A DNA stretch of 64,000 bases from an uncultured Pelagibacteraceae bacterium (GTDB taxonomy: Bacteria; Pseudomonadota; Alphaproteobacteria; Pelagibacterales; Pelagibacteraceae), in NCBI GenBank assembly GCA_902568235.1, contig CACFPS010000003.1, positions 1 to 64,000 of the forward strand, read 5' to 3'. Numbering within the stretch: position 1 is the stretch's first letter; each line of letters begins with the position of its first letter. Shown one piece after another: positions 29,138 to 38,744 of this stretch. The notes beneath the pieces were generated by a model that saw only the letters and a program-made list of their open reading frames with translations, was not told the DNA's origin and ran no database searches. Position numbers and translations under genes: made by a program.

Positions 29138-30307
29138 TTAGCTTTTAATATGCAGTTCTTTTGAGAAATCACAAAATAATTCACTTCCATTCTCAGTAAC
29201 TCTAATTGCTTCTGAAGCTTCAACGCCCCAATCACCAAATTGCATTACTGCAATCATGTGAAAACATACATTTTTCTCAAGAACTGTCATATCTCCTTTA
29301 TATATATTTAAAGTATGCTCTCCCCAATCTGGAGGATAACCAATACCAATAGAATAGCCAGTTCTAGATTTTTTTTCTATTCCATATTTGTCTAAAACTT
29401 TCCAAAAAGCTTGCGCAACATCATCGGCTGTATTGCCGGGTTTAGTTTGGTCAATACCTGCTTGTAATGCTTCGATAGTTTTATTCATTGTATCTATTTT
29501 TAATTGATCTGGTTTTCCAAGTAGAACTGTACGAGCCATTGGAGCATGATATCTATTATAAACTCCTGACAATTCAATAATTGTAGCTTCACCGGTTACA
29601 AATTTATCTTGTGTTGCTGTTAAATGAGAAGCTGAAGTTCCTTTTCCTGTTGGTAACAATGTAGCTATACTTGAATATTCTCCTCCAAATTCAGGAGTTC
29701 CATAAAATAATGATTTTTGTATTTCTCCAACAGCATCACATTGTCTAACTCCAGGATTGATAACTTCCATTGCAGTTTTCATTCCTTTTTGAGAAATGAT
29801 AGCTGCAGATTTCATAAAACCTATTTCAACATCTGATTTTACTAAACGTGCCCAGTTAACTAATCTTTCTGAGTCTTTAATTTTTGCATTAGGTAAACCT
29901 TTTTTTATTTTTTCATAACAAAATGCAGTGAAGTAATGCGCATCCATTTCAAGTCCAATAGATAATTTATCCCATTTTCTTTCTTTAATAATTTCAACAA
30001 GATAATCATAAGGATGTTTTGGCCATGTATGTATATAATTTTCATCATATACAATTACATTTTCATTTTTTAAATAAGTTTTAATATAAGCTCCGCCAGC
30101 ATCCTGAGCTCTAACAAAACATAAAGGTTCCTCGGCGTTAACATGTACTATTGCGCATTGAGCATAATAAAATGACCAAGCATCATATCCTGTTAAATAA
30201 TTCATATTATTTGTGTCATGAGAAATTAAAAGTTCAATGCCTTTTTCTTGCATTGAAGTTTGAACTTTTTTTAATCTTTGTTTGTATTCTTCTTTAGTAA
30301 AAAGCAT
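29138..30307 (-). CDS. M24/creatinase-fold hydrolase, ectoine hydrolase-like (DoeA/EutD)
   Basis: 389 aa; ISHDTNNMNYLTGYDAWSFYYAQCAIVHVNAEEPLCFVRAQDAGGA, NRYHAPMARTVLLG, GIGYPPDWGEHTLNIYKGD, GVEASEAIRVTENGSELF; adjacent to an EutA-like gene. Confidence 0.78.
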   Translation of the reverse strand: MLFTKEEYKQRLKKVQTSMQEKGIELLISHDTNNMNYLTGYDAWSFYYAQCAIVHVNAEEPLCFVRAQDAGGAYIKTYLKNENVIVYDENYIHTWPKHPYDYLVEIIKERKWDKLSIGLEMDAHYFTAFCYEKIKKGLPNAKIKDSERLVNWARLVKSDVEIGFMKSAAIISQKGMKTAMEVINPGVRQCDAVGEIQKSLFYGTPEFGGEYSSIATLLPTGKGTSASHLTATQDKFVTGEATIIELSGVYNRYHAPMARTVLLGKPDQLKIDTMNKTIEALQAGIDQTKPGNTADDVAQAFWKVLDKYGIEKKSRTGYSIGIGYPPDWGEHTLNIYKGDMTVLEKNVCFHMIAVMQFGDWGVEASEAIRVTENGSELFCDFSKELHIKS

Positions 30308-31054
30308 TTAGTTTTCTTGGAATAATTTCCCAAATCCTTCTACTGAATTATTTTTATTTATTTTTACAAGGGTATCCCAAATTAATGCCTGATTACTAGA
30401 CAAAACTACTGTATTTAATTTTTTTTCTAGTTTATCTATAATTGGCAATACTGGTAAAGCAGTACAAGAAACAAATAATGCTTCAGCTCCATTTAAATCA
30501 ATCTTTGATAGAACGTCATACAAATAATTTTGATCAACTTTTCCAATATCGTAATCTGCTTCAATATCAAAATAAGAATTTGAAGTAATTTCAAAACCTT
30601 CGTTTTTAAAATAATCTAACACTTCATCATTCAATTTTTTACTATAAGGCGTAAATAAATATATTTTTTTAATATTTAATTTTTTTAAAGCTTTTATTGC
30701 AGCACTACTTGGTGTGGTAACATCTGCCATAGGCTTTGCTGCTTTTACTTTCTGTTCGATTGAATTATATCCAGCAGCAATTGTTCCAGATGTACAGCCA
30801 TAAACAACGCAATCAATATCTTGATCAGGCAAAATATCTTTTGTAACCTCGGTTACTTTATTAGACATTTTAATTAGATTTTCTTTTGTTAGAGGGTTGT
30901 AGCATTCTATTCTATTAACAAAGAAATCAATATCTTTATCTTTGATCACATTTATAAAGTCTTTTTCAATCATAAAGTCACTTGCCAAAGCAATTAGGCC
31001 AACTCTAGGATTTGATTTACTGATATATTTGGGTTCTATTTTTGTTGAATTCAT
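30308..31054 (-). CDS. Asp/Glu racemase-maleate isomerase superfamily, EutA-like
   Basis: 248 aa; PRVGLIALASDFMIEKDFINVI, FVNRIECYNPLTKENL, VVYGCTSGTIAAG, LFVSCTALPVLPIIDKLEKKLNTVVLSSNQALIWDTL, with two active-site-type Cys contexts (GCTSG, SCTAL). Confidence 0.78.
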   Translation of the reverse strand: MNSTKIEPKYISKSNPRVGLIALASDFMIEKDFINVIKDKDIDFFVNRIECYNPLTKENLIKMSNKVTEVTKDILPDQDIDCVVYGCTSGTIAAGYNSIEQKVKAAKPMADVTTPSSAAIKALKKLNIKKIYLFTPYSKKLNDEVLDYFKNEGFEITSNSYFDIEADYDIGKVDQNYLYDVLSKIDLNGAEALFVSCTALPVLPIIDKLEKKLNTVVLSSNQALIWDTLVKINKNNSVEGFGKLFQEN

Positions 31055-31114
31055 ATTTTAAAAAGTGAATATATCACAAGTTCTTTAATAATCATTAATA
31101 TTAAAAATAACTTT

Positions 31115-31987
31115 ATGAATATAAAAGATACCTTAATAGCTTCTCTGGTTCCTATCTTTTTAGGTTTTGGTTTTGTTATTGCAAAACCTGCATTTGAATC
31201 TTTTCCACCAATACTTTTAATGGGCATAAGGTTTACTTTTGCAGCATCAATTTTGATTTGGTGGTTTCCAATACCAAAAGGATATTTAAAAAAAATATTT
31301 ATTGCCTCGTTTATAGCTAATACTTTGCAGTACAGTATCACTTATACAGGTTTAAATTATATAGACGCTTCAGCTGCTGTATTGCTAGTGCAAACAGAAG
31401 TTCCTTTTGGAGTCATTTTTGCTTACTTTATGCTTAAAGAAAAACCAACTATAAGATCATTAATAGGTATCACTGTTGCCTTTATTGGAGTTTATATTTT
31501 AACCGGATCTCCTAACTTAGATGGAAAATTTTTTGGTATAGCTTTAACTATTTTAGGATCTGCTATTTGGGCTCTTGGACAAGTTATTGTTAAGCCTCTA
31601 AGTAAAGAAATAAATCCAATAGCACTTGTAGCTTGGTTAGCATTATTTTCTGGCCCAATATTAATTTGTTTATCTGCAGTAATAGATGGAAACACTATAA
31701 ATTATTTAACAGAAGCAAGTTTTGATCATTGGATAATTGCAATTTATATTGGGTTTATTATGCAACCTATAACATACGGTTGTTTCTATTATGTTTTAAA
31801 AAATAATCCGTTATATAAAGTACTGCCCATAGTTACTATGGGCATTCCTCCAACGGGTTTATTAGCCGCGATATTTCTTTTGGGAGAAAAACCTACTCAA
31901 GAGTTATTTTTAGGTGGATTTATAATTATTGTTGGAGTGATTATGATAATATTTAAAAATACAAAAAAAGAAGAGGTTGTAAAATGA
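31115..31987 (+). CDS. EamA/DMT family transporter
   Basis: 290 aa, multiple TM helices, two EamA-like halves. Confidence 0.88.
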   Translation: MNIKDTLIASLVPIFLGFGFVIAKPAFESFPPILLMGIRFTFAASILIWWFPIPKGYLKKIFIASFIANTLQYSITYTGLNYIDASAAVLLVQTEVPFGVIFAYFMLKEKPTIRSLIGITVAFIGVYILTGSPNLDGKFFGIALTILGSAIWALGQVIVKPLSKEINPIALVAWLALFSGPILICLSAVIDGNTINYLTEASFDHWIIAIYIGFIMQPITYGCFYYVLKNNPLYKVLPIVTMGIPPTGLLAAIFLLGEKPTQELFLGGFIIIVGVIMIIFKNTKKEEVVK

Positions 31988-32925
31988 AAATAGGTTTTAT
32001 TGGTTTGGGTAATGTTGGCGGCAAGCTTGCAAAAAGTTTGTTAAGAAATAATTTTGAACTGACTGTAAGAGATTTAGATCAAAATTTGACAGAAAATTTT
32101 AGAGATTTGGGAGCTAAAGTTGCAAATTCTCCAAAAGAATTAACTGAACAAGCAGAACTAATAATAACTTGTCTTCCTTCACCAGATATTTGTGCAGAAG
32201 TAATGGAAGGTGATCAAGGAGTGTTAAAAGGACTTTCTGAAAATAAAATTTGGTTAGAAATGAGCACAACAGATGAAGCGGAAGTGAAAAGAATTGGTCA
32301 AAAGGTTATTTCTAAAAAGGCTACACCTTTAGATGGTCCCGTAAGCGGTGGTTGTCACAGAGCCACAACAGGTAATATCGCAATTTTTGTTGGTGGTGAA
32401 AGAAAAGCATTTGATAAGATTTTGCCAGCTTTAACTGTAATGGGAAGAAAAGTATTGCATACTGGTGGGTTAGGAACCGCATCAGTATTAAAAGTAATTA
32501 CTAATTATCTCGCTTCAGTTCATTTGGTTGCTCTTGGTGAAGCTTGGACGATTGCAAAAAAATCTAAACTTGATCTTGCCAAAACCTATAAAGGTATTGC
32601 AGTTTCTTCTGGAAATTCTTTTGTTCACGAAACAGAAAGCCAAGTAATTTTAAACGGCTCATATAATATAAATTTTACAATGGATTTAGTATTAAAAGAT
32701 ACAGGTCTTTTTGATGATCTTGCAAATAAATTAAACGCGCCTTTAGAAATTTCTCCTAAAATTGTTGAAATATTTAAAGATGCTGAAAAAAAATTTGGTT
32801 CTAGAGCTTGGTCTTCTATGGTTGTCAAAAGAATGGAAGATTTAAATAATATTAATTTTAGATCGAATGGTTTTCCAGAAGAACTTGTGGACAGTGAACC
32901 AGAACAAAGAGGTTATGAAATTTAA
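31984..32925 (+). CDS. NAD(P)-dependent beta-hydroxyacid dehydrogenase (3-hydroxyisobutyrate dehydrogenase family)
   Basis: 313 aa; IGFIGLGNVGGKLAKSLLRN, PLDGPVSGGCHRATTGNIAIFVGG, GTASVLKVITNYL. Confidence 0.9.
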   Translation: MKIGFIGLGNVGGKLAKSLLRNNFELTVRDLDQNLTENFRDLGAKVANSPKELTEQAELIITCLPSPDICAEVMEGDQGVLKGLSENKIWLEMSTTDEAEVKRIGQKVISKKATPLDGPVSGGCHRATTGNIAIFVGGERKAFDKILPALTVMGRKVLHTGGLGTASVLKVITNYLASVHLVALGEAWTIAKKSKLDLAKTYKGIAVSSGNSFVHETESQVILNGSYNINFTMDLVLKDTGLFDDLANKLNAPLEISPKIVEIFKDAEKKFGSRAWSSMVVKRMEDLNNINFRSNGFPEELVDSEPEQRGYEI

Positions 32926-32948
32926 ATATTGTGATACAATAATATATA

Positions 32949-34382
32949 ATGATTGAGAAAAAAAATTTTTATATAAATGGTAAGTGGGTTTCTCCTTCAA
33001 AGCCAAACGATTTTGAAGTTATCGATCCATCAACCGAAGAACCTTTTGCAATAATTTCATTGGGATCCACGCAGGACACGGATGATGCAATTGATGCTGC
33101 TAAAATAGCTTTTGAGACTTGGAAAGAAACTACAAAAGAAGAAAGGTTAAAACTATTACAAAAATTTGATGAAATTTATAATAGAAGATGGGATGAAATG
33201 GTTAAAGCACAGTCTACTGAAATGGGGGCTCCATTGGACTTTGCGTCAGAAACTCACACAAAAATGGGTGCTGATATTTCAAAAAATACAATAGAAATTT
33301 TAAAAGATTTTAATTTTGAGCATCAATTTGATCCTAGTTCTAATAATTACATTAGATATGAGCCTATAGGAGTATGTGGATTAATAACTCCTTGGAATTT
33401 TCCAATGAACCAAATTGTATTAAAAGTTATTCCTGCTTTAGCCGCTGGCTGCACAATGATATTAAAGCCTTCTGAGATTGCTCCAATATCAGGAATTTTA
33501 TTTGCAGAAATGATTGACGAGGCTGGTTTTCCTCCGGGTGTTTTTAACTTAGTGAATGGCAACGGAGAAGTTGTAGGAAATCATATTTCTGGTCACCCTG
33601 ACATAGATATGGTTTCGTTTACTGGTTCAACAAGGGCTGGAAAATTAATTCAAAAAAATGCAGCTGACACAATAAAAAAAGTTACTCTTGAATTAGGTGG
33701 CAAAGGTGGGAATATCGTTTTTGCAGATTCATATCCTAATGCAGTAAGAGATGGAGTAAGAAATATAATGAGTAATTCAGGACAGTCTTGTGATGCTCCT
33801 ACAAGAATGCTGGTTCAAAAACCGATTTACGAAAGAGCAGTTAAGGAAGCTGTAGACGAAGCAAATAAAATTAAAGTAGATTTAGCGTCAAAAAAAGGTG
33901 ATCACATAGGACCACTAGTTTCAAAAGTTCAGTATGACAAAGTAATAAATCTTATAAATGCTGGAATAAAAGAAGGTGCAACATTAGCTGCGGGTGGACC
34001 TGATCTGCCTAATGGTCTTAATAAAGGATATTTTGTAAAACCAACAATTTTCACTGATGTAAATAATGACATGAGAATTGCAAGAGAAGAAATATTTGGA
34101 CCTGTGCTTTCTATTATTCCATTTGAAACTGAGGAAGAAGCTATTGCTATAGTAAATGACACTTCTTATGGATTGGGAAATTATTTACAAACTGAAGATA
34201 AAGAAAAAGCTCAAAGAGTTGCAAGAAAAGTTAGGGCTGGAACAGTTTATATCAATGGTCAAGGAACAGATGTTGGGGCTCCGTTTGGAGGTTATAAACA
34301 ATCAGGAAACGGTCGAGAAGGTGGTGTTTGGGGTTTTAATGAATTTTTAGAAATAAAAGCTATTACTGGTTGGAAGCATTAA
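32949..34382 (+). CDS. Aldehyde dehydrogenase family protein
   Basis: 477 aa; ITPWNFPMNQ, FTGSTRAG, LELGGKGGNIVF, GQSCDAPTRM. Confidence 0.93.
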   Translation: MIEKKNFYINGKWVSPSKPNDFEVIDPSTEEPFAIISLGSTQDTDDAIDAAKIAFETWKETTKEERLKLLQKFDEIYNRRWDEMVKAQSTEMGAPLDFASETHTKMGADISKNTIEILKDFNFEHQFDPSSNNYIRYEPIGVCGLITPWNFPMNQIVLKVIPALAAGCTMILKPSEIAPISGILFAEMIDEAGFPPGVFNLVNGNGEVVGNHISGHPDIDMVSFTGSTRAGKLIQKNAADTIKKVTLELGGKGGNIVFADSYPNAVRDGVRNIMSNSGQSCDAPTRMLVQKPIYERAVKEAVDEANKIKVDLASKKGDHIGPLVSKVQYDKVINLINAGIKEGATLAAGGPDLPNGLNKGYFVKPTIFTDVNNDMRIAREEIFGPVLSIIPFETEEEAIAIVNDTSYGLGNYLQTEDKEKAQRVARKVRAGTVYINGQGTDVGAPFGGYKQSGNGREGGVWGFNEFLEIKAITGWKH

Positions 34383-35082
34383 TACTTTTAAATTCAAGCA
34401 TATTTTCAAAAGTAGACATTTCTGGTTTGCTTAAAATAATTTTAGGAAATTTTTTGTTAAATTCTAAAAATAATTCTTTATTAAATTCCAATAACTTTTT
34501 AATTTCATATTGCTCAAGTTCCCTTAAAATGTATGCCAATGTAATGTGGAAGGTATATCTTTGATGATTTTCAAATTTTATTTTCAATAATTTACTTAAT
34601 TCATTTCTGCAATCTCTAAGAATTAATTCATCTTTGTCAGAAAAAGGTTCTAAAACAATACTATAACCACCATAAAACATTTTTAATTTCATATTTAATT
34701 CTGAAGGAAAAACAAAATTTTCAAGTCTTTTATTTAGTTCAATGGCTATTTGATTATAATTTAAATTTTGATCGATATTTTTTGGCCAATAGTTAGTATT
34801 TTCTGTGTTTACATTGCAACAGTCAAACAAAGTCATATGAAAACTTGATGGAGGTAAATAAAAATAAGTTTCTTTAGGATTAAAATTTTTTATTTTTTTT
34901 TGGAAATTGCTTATTTCATTTGACAAATCAGTATTTAAAGAAATATTAGAAATAATAGTACATCCTGGAAAAGGTAATGGTTTTCCTTTGTTGTCAAATT
35001 TATTTTCTTCACCTTTTAAAGAGTATCCGTCCAATTTACCTGCTAAAAATTCTTTTTCATTATTAATTATATTTATATCCAT
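34363..35082 (-). CDS. DUF1868-like 2H-phosphoesterase superfamily protein
   Basis: 239 aa; KFDNKGKPLPFPGCTII, LPPSSFHMTLFDC and HQRYTFHITLAYIL (two HxT-type motifs). Confidence 0.72.
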   Translation of the reverse strand: MDINIINNEKEFLAGKLDGYSLKGEENKFDNKGKPLPFPGCTIISNISLNTDLSNEISNFQKKIKNFNPKETYFYLPPSSFHMTLFDCCNVNTENTNYWPKNIDQNLNYNQIAIELNKRLENFVFPSELNMKLKMFYGGYSIVLEPFSDKDELILRDCRNELSKLLKIKFENHQRYTFHITLAYILRELEQYEIKKLLEFNKELFLEFNKKFPKIILSKPEMSTFENMLEFKSINASNQ

Positions 35083-35092
35083 TTAAACTTAA

Positions 35093-36016
35093 CTAAAACC
35101 AGTTTATATTCTTTTTCTCACAAAGCTCTTTCAACCTCAAAGGATAGTCTGTAATTATACCATCTACTCCATATTCAATCATCCGCATCATGTCACTTTC
35201 TTTATTTACAGTCCAAACATTTGCTACCAAACCTTTAATGTGTGCTTCTTCAATATCTTTTTTTTGAATATCTCTATAAAAAGGACACCAAACTTTACCA
35301 CCAAGTTTTTTAATTAATCCTGGAAGATCATATTCATCAAATTCAAGTGTCAAGTTCATCCAGGGTGAATTTTTATAAATTGTTTTCTCTATTTTGACTC
35401 CAGTTTTTTGTTGAAATGATAAATATCCCCTCGATATATTTGGCATTTGTAAACTGAATTCTTTTAATACTCTCCAATCAAATGATGAAATTAAAATTTT
35501 TTCTTCTAATTTTGATTTTTCAATTACTTTCTTAACAATCCTAACAATTTCTTTTGGAGGTGGTGTTAAATTATCTTCAACTGGTGTTGATTTTATTTCT
35601 AAATTTAAAACCACATTTTTAATGTCATTTAAATTAATTAATTCAAAAATATCACTCAATTTAGGTATTTTTTGATTGGGCAAACTTTTTTGATTTAAAA
35701 ATCTCCTTCCATATCTAGATAGCTTATTTATAGAACCAACATCATAATTTAGTATTTCTTTATATGTTAAATCGTAAATTTTAATGTTTTCGTTTTTTAT
35801 CCAATTTCCTTCCAAATCTTTTGTCATATTTATATCAAGACGGAAATCATGCGTAATTACAGGTATTAAGTCTTTTGAAATTAATATATCTGTTTCAAAT
35901 GCATTGATTTTGTTTTCAAAAAGAAAACTGAAACTTTGTAGAGTGTTTTCAGGCAAATTACCTCTAGCGCCTCTATGCCCATATATTTTTATATGATTAG
36001 GTTTAGATAATATCAA
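35093..36016 (-). CDS. ugpQ: Glycerophosphodiester phosphodiesterase family protein
   Basis: 307 aa; KIYGHRGARGNLPENTLQSFSFLFENKINAFETDILISKDLIPVITHD, GVDGIITDYPLRL. Confidence 0.9.
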   Translation of the reverse strand: MILSKPNHIKIYGHRGARGNLPENTLQSFSFLFENKINAFETDILISKDLIPVITHDFRLDINMTKDLEGNWIKNENIKIYDLTYKEILNYDVGSINKLSRYGRRFLNQKSLPNQKIPKLSDIFELINLNDIKNVVLNLEIKSTPVEDNLTPPPKEIVRIVKKVIEKSKLEEKILISSFDWRVLKEFSLQMPNISRGYLSFQQKTGVKIEKTIYKNSPWMNLTLEFDEYDLPGLIKKLGGKVWCPFYRDIQKKDIEEAHIKGLVANVWTVNKESDMMRMIEYGVDGIITDYPLRLKELCEKKNINWF

Positions 36017-36018
36017 AT

Positions 36019-37074
36019 TTAAATTATTCTTTTGCCAGTTTTTTTATTAAATATATATAATTTATTTTCTTGAATATTTAATGCCAATTTAGAACCTGAA
36101 TTTATTTTCTCATTTCCTGGTGTTCGATAGCATAATAAATCTTTTTTACCCTTAATTTCTCCATATACAAGATTATCAGAACCTAGCTTTTCAACTAAAT
36201 CAACATTAAATTTAATTAAACCATTGTAGGCTTGCACTAAATGTTCAGGTCTAATTCCCAAAATAACTTTACCGTTAAAATCACTTTTAATGCCGGCAAT
36301 TTCAAATGCTTGGGTTTTTAATTTTTTATTTTTTAGTTCACCTTCAACAAAATTCATTTGAGGCGATCCTATAAATCCAGCTACAAAAACAGATGTTGGA
36401 TTATTATAGATTTCTATTGGTGTTCCTAATTGCTCAATTATTCCATCATTAATTACCGCCAGTCTATCTGCTAATGTCATTGCTTCTACTTGATCGTGAG
36501 TCACAAAAATACTTGTTACTCCAACTTTTCTTTGAAGTTTTTTAATCTCTAACCTCATTTGAATACGTAGTTTTGCATCTAAGTTAGATAATGGTTCATC
36601 AAATAAAAAAATTTTAGGACTCCTTACGATTGCTCTACCCATTGCCACTCTCTGTCTTTGACCTCCTGATAGCAATGATGGTTTTCTCTCTAAATAATCT
36701 GATATCTGCAATAGTTTTGCTGCAGCCTTTACTTTTTTTTCTATTAGATCTTTTGCTAATCCTCTATTTTTTAATCCATAAGCTAAATTATTATAAACAT
36801 TCATATGCGGATATAATGCGTAGTTTTGAAATACCATCGCCACATCTCTTTCTGATGGATCAATTTTATTTATAATTTTTTTATCAAGTTTAATATCTCC
36901 TGTTGTTATATCTTCAAGTCCAGCTACCATTCTTAACAAGGTGGATTTTCCACAACCTGATGGTCCAACAAAAACCATAAATTCTCCCTTTTCTATTTTA
37001 AGAGACGTTGGTTGCACAGCTTTTGTGCCGTTTGGATAAACTTTTGTAACTTTTTTTAATTCTAAAAAACTCAT
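36019..37074 (-). CDS. ugpC: sn-glycerol-3-phosphate-type ABC transporter ATPase
   Basis: 351 aa; GPSGCGKST, LSGGQRQRVAMGRAIVRSPKIFLFDEPLSNLDAKLR; next to ugpQ/E/A/B-like genes. Confidence 0.88.
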   Translation of the reverse strand: MSFLELKKVTKVYPNGTKAVQPTSLKIEKGEFMVFVGPSGCGKSTLLRMVAGLEDITTGDIKLDKKIINKIDPSERDVAMVFQNYALYPHMNVYNNLAYGLKNRGLAKDLIEKKVKAAAKLLQISDYLERKPSLLSGGQRQRVAMGRAIVRSPKIFLFDEPLSNLDAKLRIQMRLEIKKLQRKVGVTSIFVTHDQVEAMTLADRLAVINDGIIEQLGTPIEIYNNPTSVFVAGFIGSPQMNFVEGELKNKKLKTQAFEIAGIKSDFNGKVILGIRPEHLVQAYNGLIKFNVDLVEKLGSDNLVYGEIKGKKDLLCYRTPGNEKINSGSKLALNIQENKLYIFNKKTGKRII

Positions 37075-37926
37075 TTATTTTTCCGTTTGAATTAATCCTT
37101 TTATGAACCATTTTTGTAAAAATACCACCACTAAAACAGGAGGTATCATTGATAAAATAATATAAGCAAATCTTTCTGCAGTTCTTGGAAGAGCAACACC
37201 TTCGTAGCTCTCTGTGTATATAATTTTCATCCCCATAACAACAGTCCAGTATTCCTCAGCAGTAGTCATGATTAATGGCCATAAATATTGACTATATCCA
37301 TAAACAAACATGAATATAAACATAGCAGCAATCATAGTTTTAGATAACGGAATTAAAAAATCAATAAAAAATCTCCAAGTACTTGCACCATCTAGTTTTG
37401 CTGACTCCAAAAGTTCATCTGGGATTGTCTTATAAAATTGTCTGAAGAAAAATGTTGCAGTTGCAGAAGCAACTAATGGAAGAATAAGACCTGTGTAAGA
37501 ATTTGTTAAACCTAAATCTGATACAACTTTATAACTAGGGAAAATTCTTACCTCTAGCGGCACAAGCAAAGTAATAAAAATTAACCAAAAAATAGGCACA
37601 GCTAATTTAAATCTATAATAAACTAAAGCATATGCAGACATTGCGGAAATAACCACTTTAAGAGTTGCAATTCCTAATGCCATTATAAAACTATTTATAA
37701 ACATTTTAGCTGCTGTAACTTCTTCTGACCAACCACCTTTCTCATTTAGAACTTCGTTATAATTTCTTGCAAGTTGATCACCTAAATGAAATTTCATACC
37801 TTCGGTAAGTATCGTTACCGATTCATGTGAAGAACTAGCAAAAGATATCCAGATAGGAACAACCATTAACAAGACTCCTAGTATAAGAATTATGTGAGCT
37901 ATTATTTGAAGTGGTTTAATTTTCAT
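37075..37926 (-). CDS. ugpE: UgpE-like ABC transporter permease, copy 1
   Basis: 283 aa; FRQFYKTIPDELLESAKLDGASTWRFFIDFLIPLSKTMIAAMFIFMFVYGYSQYLWPL. Confidence 0.88.
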   Translation of the reverse strand: MKIKPLQIIAHIILILGVLLMVVPIWISFASSSHESVTILTEGMKFHLGDQLARNYNEVLNEKGGWSEEVTAAKMFINSFIMALGIATLKVVISAMSAYALVYYRFKLAVPIFWLIFITLLVPLEVRIFPSYKVVSDLGLTNSYTGLILPLVASATATFFFRQFYKTIPDELLESAKLDGASTWRFFIDFLIPLSKTMIAAMFIFMFVYGYSQYLWPLIMTTAEEYWTVVMGMKIIYTESYEGVALPRTAERFAYIILSMIPPVLVVVFLQKWFIKGLIQTEK

Positions 37927-38744
37927 TTATCTTGAAAAACTCCTTTAATAAAATGTTTTTGTAAAAGAATTATAATTAAAATTGGCGGCACCATAGACAT
38001 CATTACAAAAGCAAATCGATGTACAATTGATCCTGACATCATCTTTAATCCCATAACTACTGTCCAATATTGTTCAGAGGATGTCACTAATAATGGCCAT
38101 AGATATTGGTTATAACCAAATACAAACATAAATATTAGCATAGCTACAATCATTGTTTTTGATAGAGGAATTAAAAAATCAATAAAAAATCTCCAAGTAT
38201 TTGCGCCATCAAGTTTTGCAGACTCAAGCAATTCATCTGGAATAGTTTTATAAAATTGTCTAAAAAATAAAGTTGCTATAGCTGAAGCTGAAATGGGAAC
38301 TATTAATCCAAAATAGGAATTTACTAAATTAAGTTCAGCCATAACTGAATATGTAGGAAAAATTCTTAATTCTAATGGAACCAAAATAGTAATAAAGATT
38401 ATCCAAAACAATAATGTTGCATGTTTTATTCTATAATAAACTAAAGCATATGCAGCCATAAGAGAAGTTACAACTGATAATAAAGCTACTCCTGTTGCCA
38501 TTATGAAACTGTTAAAAAACATTTTTAAAGCAGTTATTTCTTTAAAAAAACCTCCCTTATATAATAAAACTCTATTGTAGTTTTCATAAAAACTATCGCC
38601 TAAAAATAACTGCAGACCATGCATATTGATAATTGAACTTGTATGCGTTGAGCTTGCAAAAATCATCCACACAGGAGCTATCATGATAAATATTCCTATG
38701 AATAAAATTAAATGTGAAAAACTTGATGTAAAAAATCTAGTCAT
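37923..38744 (-). CDS. ugpE: UgpE-like ABC transporter permease, copy 2
   Basis: 273 aa; FRQFYKTIPDELLESAKLDGANTWRFFIDFLIPLSKTMIVAMLIFMFVFGYNQYLWPL; overlaps copy 1 by 4 nt. Confidence 0.88.
   Translation of the reverse strand: MTRFFTSSFSHLILFIGIFIMIAPVWMIFASSTHTSSIINMHGLQLFLGDSFYENYNRVLLYKGGFFKEITALKMFFNSFIMATGVALLSVVTSLMAAYALVYYRIKHATLLFWIIFITILVPLELRIFPTYSVMAELNLVNSYFGLIVPISASAIATLFFRQFYKTIPDELLESAKLDGANTWRFFIDFLIPLSKTMIVAMLIFMFVFGYNQYLWPLLVTSSEQYWTVVMGLKMMSGSIVHRFAFVMMSMVPPILIIILLQKHFIKGVFQDK

Noticed and set aside
31051-31341. 96-aa minus-strand ORF
   Set aside because: Antisense to the DMT transporter N-terminus; no motifs.
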